NCBI GenBank assembly: GCA_007133615.1
Contig: SLMJ01000230.1
Location: 1-37,380, forward strand
Source: Thermomicrobiaceae bacterium
GTDB lineage: Bacteria; Chloroflexota; Chloroflexia; Thermomicrobiales; Thermomicrobiaceae
Reading direction: 5' to 3'
DNA length: 37,380 nt
The notes beneath the pieces were generated by a model. That model was given only the letters and a program-made list of their open reading frames with translations, was not told the origin of the DNA and did not search any database. The position numbers and the translations under genes were made by a program. Shown piece by piece: positions 33,303-37,380 of this stretch. The stretch's first letter is position 1. The number at the start of each line of letters is the position of its first letter.

Positions 33303-34051
33303 CAGTGACGAAACCGCAGTCGCCTCCGGAGACGGAGGAGCAGTCGCCCGTTGCCCGGATTCGGGCCACGGGACTGACCAAGCGCTACGTGATGCGCACT
33401 GTGTTGCGAGGCGTAGACCTCGAAGTAGATGCCGGGGAAGCAGTCGTCCTGTTTGGAGCAAACGGAGCCGGGAAGACGACACTTCTGCGCGTTCTTTCAA
33501 CACTGACGCGCCCGCAAAAGGGCTCGCTGGAGATCAACGGGCTCGACTCCGAGGCTGAAGCGATTACCGTCCGGGGACAGCTTGGCGTCCTCGCTCACCA
33601 GCCGTACGTCTACGATTCCCTGACAGCGCGGGAGAATCTTCAATTCTTCAGCCGGATGTTCGAGGTTCCCGACGCGGACGATCGGATCCAGCGGGTGCTC
33701 GGTGATGTTGAGCTGCTCGAACGGGCGGACGACCAGGTCGGAACGTTTTCTCGTGGGATGCTGCAGCGGATCGCGCTTGCGCGTTCGATTCTTCATCGGC
33801 CTTCGATCCTGCTGTTCGACGAGCCGGACACCGGGCTGGATGTTGCCAGCGTCAAGGTGCTGGAGCGGATTCTGAACGAGCATTGCGCCGATGGCGGAGC
33901 GCTTCTAATGACCACCCACGATCTCGAGTTCGGGATCCGTGTCGCAAGTCGGGTGCTGGTCATGGATGGCGGGCGAATCGCCCTGGATCGGGACGCGAAC
34001 GAGATAGTGCCAGCCGAGGTGGAATCGATCATGGGAGCGCCGGGTGCGTAA
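33299..34051 (+). CDS. ccmA: CcmA haem-export ABC transporter ATPase
   Basis: The protein has 250 residues. Walker A is GANGAGKTTLLR, the Q-loop region is LGVLAHQPYVYDSLTA, the signature is FSRGMLQRIALARS, Walker B is ILLFDEPDTGLD and the switch His is in MTTHDLEFG. It drives release of haem-loaded CcmE together with CcmB/C/D. The start is GTG 33299, overlapping the stop of the previous gene by 4 bp, and its end overlaps ccmB by 8 bp. Confidence 0.93.
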   Translation: MTVTKPQSPPETEEQSPVARIRATGLTKRYVMRTVLRGVDLEVDAGEAVVLFGANGAGKTTLLRVLSTLTRPQKGSLEINGLDSEAEAITVRGQLGVLAHQPYVYDSLTARENLQFFSRMFEVPDADDRIQRVLGDVELLERADDQVGTFSRGMLQRIALARSILHRPSILLFDEPDTGLDVASVKVLERILNEHCADGGALLMTTHDLEFGIRVASRVLVMDGGRIALDRDANEIVPAEVESIMGAPGA

Positions 34052-34712
34052 TCTCGATAAGATTCTCGCCATCGTCTGGAAGGATCTGCTGACCGAGGTG
34101 AGGTCCCGGGAACTGGTCGTCGGGATGCTGGTCTTCGCGATGTTGACGATCGTGACGTTCAACTTCGCGTTCGATCTTACTGGCATCGAGCGGGCCCCCA
34201 GCGGAGCAGGGGCGCTCTGGGTCGCGTTCATCTTCGCAAGTCTGCTCGGACTCGGTCGGGCAGTCGCGATGGAGCGAGACAAGGGTTCGTTCGACGGACT
34301 TCTGCTGGTGCCAGTCGATCGGGGCATGATCTACCTCGGCAAGTTGCTCGGCAACGTGATTTTCATCAGTGCGGTGCAGCTTGTGACGATCCCGGTCTTC
34401 GGGGCACTGTTTGATTTGCCGGTCTATCAGCCGATGCTGTTCCTGATCCTGTTTCTGGGGACACTTGGAATTGCCGGGCTGGGGACACTGTTTTCGATTA
34501 TGGCGGCGAGTACTCGCGCCCGGGAAGTCATGCTTCCGGTGCTGCTGTTTCCGCTGGCGCTTCCGGTTGTTATCAGTACCGTGCGGGCTACCACACTGGT
34601 GTTGACCGATCGGACCGAGGCGCTGATGCAGTGGATCAATCTGCTGGCCGCATTTGATGTTATTTTTCTAACCATCTCGTTTCTGGTGTTCGACAGGGTT
34701 GTGGAGGACTAG
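34044..34712 (+). CDS. ccmB: CcmB haem-export ABC transporter permease
   Basis: The protein has 222 residues with six membrane helices. Typical CcmB segments are VWKDLLTEVRSRELVVGMLV, ALWVAFIFASLLGLGRAVAM, ERDKGSFDGLLLVPVDRGMI and 'VMLPVLLFPLALPVVISTVR'. It is the membrane partner of CcmA. The start is GTG 34044 within the ccmA end; ccmC begins 2 bp after its stop. Confidence 0.93.
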   Translation: MRNLDKILAIVWKDLLTEVRSRELVVGMLVFAMLTIVTFNFAFDLTGIERAPSGAGALWVAFIFASLLGLGRAVAMERDKGSFDGLLLVPVDRGMIYLGKLLGNVIFISAVQLVTIPVFGALFDLPVYQPMLFLILFLGTLGIAGLGTLFSIMAASTRAREVMLPVLLFPLALPVVISTVRATTLVLTDRTEALMQWINLLAAFDVIFLTISFLVFDRVVED

Positions 34713-34714
34713 CA

Positions 34715-35464
34715 ATGTCACCAGACGGACGATTCGGGGGAAGTGCAACGGGGAAGATTCTGGCGATCGGTACCGGTGTGACGATGCTGATCGCCATCTA
34801 CATGATGTTCCTGTACGCACCGCAAGACACGATGCAGGGCCCGGTCCAGCGAGTCTTCTACCTGCACCTGCCGCTGGCCTGGATCGCCTACCTGGCGTTC
34901 TTCATCGTGTTTGTGGCGAGCATCGCGTATCTGATCAAGCGAAATCGTCGCTGGGATCAACTGGCGCGCTCATCAGCTGAAGTTGGACTGGTTTTCACCA
35001 CGCTGGTGATTATCACCGGTTCGATCTGGGGCCGCCCGATCTGGGGCACGTTCTGGGAGTGGGACGCACGGCTGACCACAACGTTGATCCTCTGGTTCAT
35101 TTATCTTGGGTACTTCATGGTCCGGGCATATGTATCTGACCAGGAACGCGCGATGCGTTATGCAGCCGTCGTCGGGATCATCGGTTTCATCGATGTGCCG
35201 ATTATCCATATGTCGGTCCGCTGGTGGCGGACACTTCACCCGGAACCGATCGTCACGCAATCTGGCGGGCCGGCAATGCCGGACTCGATGCTGTACACAC
35301 TCGGCGTTTCGCTGGTGGCTTTCACACTCTTCTTTGGCTATCTCGTCTATCAGAAACTGTTGATCGAGCAGGCGAAAGATCAGGTTGCCGACCACAACCT
35401 GGCTGTTGCCGACCGTGAAGCCGACGAGGCTCGCGAACACTCTGCGAAAGGAGCGACCGCGTAA
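34715..35464 (+). CDS. ccmC: CcmC haem-loading protein
   Basis: CcmC attaches haem to CcmE. The protein has 249 residues and six membrane helices. The WWD domain is RPIWGTFWEWDARLTTTLIL, followed by WFIYLGYFMVRAY. Flanking features are QRVFYLHLPLAWIAY (first haem-ligand His region) and HMSVRWWRTLHPEP (second His region). The C-terminal tail is charged and helical. The start is ATG 34715; its stop codon TAA shares one base with the ATG of ccmD. Confidence 0.96.
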   Translation: MSPDGRFGGSATGKILAIGTGVTMLIAIYMMFLYAPQDTMQGPVQRVFYLHLPLAWIAYLAFFIVFVASIAYLIKRNRRWDQLARSSAEVGLVFTTLVIITGSIWGRPIWGTFWEWDARLTTTLILWFIYLGYFMVRAYVSDQERAMRYAAVVGIIGFIDVPIIHMSVRWWRTLHPEPIVTQSGGPAMPDSMLYTLGVSLVAFTLFFGYLVYQKLLIEQAKDQVADHNLAVADREADEAREHSAKGATA

Positions 35465-35610
35465 TGGACAACGAAACCTATCTCTTTATGGCGTTCGGAA
35501 TCAGCTGGGTCGTTTTCGCGGTCTACCTCTGGTCGATCAACAACCAGGCGCAGGGCCTGAGTGAAGAAGTACGGTCACTTCGGGACCAGCAGGATGACGA
35601 GCATCAATAG
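35464..35610 (+). CDS. ccmD: CcmD small membrane protein
   Basis: The protein has 48 residues: a short N-terminus (MDNETYLFMAFGISW), one transmembrane helix continuing with VVFAVYLWSI, then a basic/acidic helical tail ending DDEHQ. Size, topology and position directly after ccmC (1-bp overlap) match CcmD, which is needed to release haem-loaded CcmE from CcmC. The ATG 35464 start is fixed by the coupling to ccmC. It is short enough to be missed by gene callers. Confidence 0.88.
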   Translation: MDNETYLFMAFGISWVVFAVYLWSINNQAQGLSEEVRSLRDQQDDEHQ

Positions 35611-35744
35611 ACGGCATATTCATCAGGGACCTGGCAGACCCGGCAAACCGCGAATCCGGACCTGCGGGACCATTGGCTCGTACCTGAGGACACTACCGGG
35701 AAGCTCTTCAGCCCCTGAGATAACGCGAAACCCAATTCGGGCCA

Positions 35745-36899
35745 TTGCCCGTGCTTAGCCATTCCAGGCAACTGGCACCTGCCGGGCTTCTGGCCATTGC
35801 GGTGGCATTTGGCCTGGCGCGGTATGGCTATGGGCTCTTCCTGCCTGAATTCCGGGAGGCGTTTGCTCTTTCGACAGAGGCACTGGGATTCATCGCGGCG
35901 GGAGCCTATGCAAGCTACCTCGCTGCGCTCCTGGTCACCGGCGCGATTGTCGCTCGCGTCGGCCCCAGGCTTCCGGTCGTGATCGGTGGGCTGTCGGCAG
36001 CGGTGGGAATGGCGATGATCGGATTTGCTGCGAACACAGCAATGCTGGTAGTCGGTGTGCTTCTCGCAGCTACAAGCCCTGGATGGTCGTGGGCGCCGTT
36101 CTCTGACGCCGTGGCGCGGATGATACGCCTCGATTCCCAGAGTCGGACGCTGTCGATTATCACCACTGGCACCACCTTCGGGATCCTGATTGCCGGTCCA
36201 GCGGCGCTGGTAGCTGGCGCAACCTGGCGGGGCGCCTGGATCGCCTTCGCGATTGTGGCACTCGCGGTGACGATATGGAACGCACTCCTGTTGCCCGATG
36301 GTCCACACAATCGAGCGGACGAAGACGGAAGCGCAGCGCTTCCAGAACTCCGCTGGCAATGGTTCGTCGGACAACGGTCGATTCGTCTCTTTGCGGTGGC
36401 GATCTCATTCGGGTTCACCGGGACGGTCTATTGGACCTACGCGGTGGATCTTGTTGCTCAAGCCGGTGGATTTGCGCCCTCTGCAGGACCGCTGTTGTGG
36501 ACTGCGGTCGGTGTCGCAGGGATTGTGGGAGTTGCCACCGGGGACGTAATCTCCCGGCTGGGTTTGCGCCTCTCGTTGATCACGGCACTCACTGCGCTTG
36601 CGGTTGCGATAGCAGCGATCGGAGCGGCACCAATGTCCTGGGCCGCGCTTGGGATCTCCGCCGTGCTGTTCGGGTCGAGTTTCATGATGCTGAGCGCGCT
36701 TCTGGTTACCTGGACGTCGAAGGTCTTTCCTGATCAACCCGGGACCGGGTTCAGCGCGACGCAGGTATTTCTGGCGGTTGGCACCATCACTGGACCGGCG
36801 CTCATGGGCGTTGTAGCCGGCCAGATTGGAATGGAGACCGCCTTTATCGTGACCGCACTACTTGCCCTGCTGACTATCGTTGTCAGGCCGAGGGAATAG
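35745..36899 (+). CDS. YbfB/YjiJ-type MFS transporter
   Basis: The protein has 384 residues with about 12 membrane helices. The N-terminal signature 'GLARYGYGLFLPEFREAF' is typical of the YbfB/YjiJ branch of the major facilitator superfamily. The helix 2-3 loop (ARVGPRLPVVIGG) and ATSPGWSWAPFSDAVARM are also seen. The substrate is unknown. The start is uncertain: TTG 35745 or GTG 35751, neither with a ribosome-binding site. The 134 bp between ccmD and this gene shows no recognised riboswitch, clear promoter or terminator. It converges with the molybdenum-enzyme gene. Confidence 0.82.
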   Translation: MPVLSHSRQLAPAGLLAIAVAFGLARYGYGLFLPEFREAFALSTEALGFIAAGAYASYLAALLVTGAIVARVGPRLPVVIGGLSAAVGMAMIGFAANTAMLVVGVLLAATSPGWSWAPFSDAVARMIRLDSQSRTLSIITTGTTFGILIAGPAALVAGATWRGAWIAFAIVALAVTIWNALLLPDGPHNRADEDGSAALPELRWQWFVGQRSIRLFAVAISFGFTGTVYWTYAVDLVAQAGGFAPSAGPLLWTAVGVAGIVGVATGDVISRLGLRLSLITALTALAVAIAAIGAAPMSWAALGISAVLFGSSFMMLSALLVTWTSKVFPDQPGTGFSATQVFLAVGTITGPALMGVVAGQIGMETAFIVTALLALLTIVVRPRE

Positions 36900-36942
36900 G
36901 CAGCCTGCCGAACGTGGTCGAGAAGAGCGTAGCGGCTAGCCG

Positions 36943-37380
36943 TTACTTCCCATGAATCGCCCGCCAGAGCCGTTCAGACGTCAGCGGCATGTCCAGATGT
37001 GTCACCCCGAACGGCTGGAGCGCATCAATCGCCGCATTGACGAGCGCCGGCGGCGCGCCGGTGGTCCCGGCTTCTCCAACACCTTTGACTCCCAGCGGAT
37101 TGAACGGGCTCGGCGTTACGGTATGCGCGGTCTCGAAGTTGGGAAGCTGAGATGCTCGCGGTGGCCCATAATCCATCAGTGATCCCGTCAACAGCTGTCC
37201 ATTCTCGTCGTAGACGATCTGCTCCTGCAGCGCCTGGCCGAAGCCCTGGGCGAGCCCGCCAACGACCTGGTCCTCGACCAGTCGTGGGTTGATCAGCGGG
37301 CCGCAATCGTCCACAGCGATGTATCGCTTGACATCGAGGTCGCCACTCTCCGGATCGATCTCGACAATCGCGACATGGAC
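36943..37380 (-). CDS. Xanthine dehydrogenase/CoxL-family molybdopterin-binding subunit, C-terminus (partial)
   Basis: The frame is open to the window edge, giving the last 145 residues. They include 'VEIDPESGDLDVKRYIAVDD', CGPLINPRLVEDQVVGGLAQ, GFGQALQEQI, LMDYGPPRASQLP and the GVKGVGEAGTTGAPPALVNA loop, whose Glu is the catalytic base next to the Mo centre in this family. It resembles aerobic CO dehydrogenase or aldehyde-oxidase large subunits; the substrate cannot be told without the N-terminal part and the partner subunits outside the window. Confidence 0.92.
   Translation of the reverse strand, partial: VHVAIVEIDPESGDLDVKRYIAVDDCGPLINPRLVEDQVVGGLAQGFGQALQEQIVYDENGQLLTGSLMDYGPPRASQLPNFETAHTVTPSPFNPLGVKGVGEAGTTGAPPALVNAAIDALQPFGVTHLDMPLTSERLWRAIHGK

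Noticed and set aside
35611-35744. Possible riboswitch between ccmD and the MFS gene
   Set aside because: I compared it with T-box, SAM, guanidine and fluoride motifs and found no conserved core; only scattered short complementary segments.

Overview
The window is a GC-rich, gene-dense bacterial chromosome segment that is mostly housekeeping. A T-box riboswitch before leuS, an F-type ATP synthase operon, System I cytochrome c maturation, frequent GTG/TTG starts, and an ATPase c subunit with an 'AIG.G.IGPG' helix together suggest Chloroflexota, possibly a Thermomicrobia/Sphaerobacter-like lineage. This is inference from gene content; no 16S gene is present. No CRISPR array, insertion sequence, integrase or prophage is visible.

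Layout. 1-5.4 kb: the ssb tail, rpsR and a terminator, then a membrane-anchored parvulin isomerase, a PH/DUF1648 membrane protein with a long Pro/Glu/FG-repeat linker, and a DUF3048 lipoprotein. 5.4-7.9 kb: an extended -10 promoter drives a three-gene lipid cassette (CDP-alcohol phosphotransferase, HAD-IB phosphatase, LpxL-like acyltransferase). 7.9-9.9 kb, minus strand: YajQ and a long NfeD/ClpP-class membrane protein whose protease centre looks degenerate. 10.0-14.8 kb: the leuS T-box leader with a tRNA-Ala(GGC) gene inside it, then leuS, uridine kinase and a PLP aminotransferase. 14.8-16.4 kb: a REP-like palindromic element, an HpcH/HpaI aldolase and a YdcF protein on the minus strand. 16.5-19.7 kb: recX (probably leaderless), an MBL-fold hydrolase and pyrG. 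19.8-27.1 kb: atpZ-B-E-F-H-A-G-D-C with intercistronic hairpins around atpE and a terminator after atpC. 27.2-28.5 kb: murA. 28.6-35.6 kb: a complete System I haem/cytochrome c maturation operon, ccmG-(CopD-like)-ccmE-F-H-I-A-B-C-D, including a 48-residue CcmD and a Cys-type CcmE. 35.7-37.4 kb: a YbfB/YjiJ-type MFS transporter and, convergently, the C-terminus of a xanthine-dehydrogenase-family molybdenum subunit cut by the window edge.

How the genes work together. The ccm block and the ATP synthase are both parts of aerobic respiration. The lipid trio looks like sequential head-group transfer, dephosphorylation and acylation of a phospholipid. leuS is controlled by uncharged tRNA-Leu through the T-box.

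The most unusual feature is at 10.06-10.38 kb. A structurally perfect tRNA-Ala, including the G3:U70 identity pair, lies between Stem I and the antiterminator of the leuS T-box. It is clamped by a 9-bp helix, so the tRNA should be transcribed whether or not leuS is switched on.
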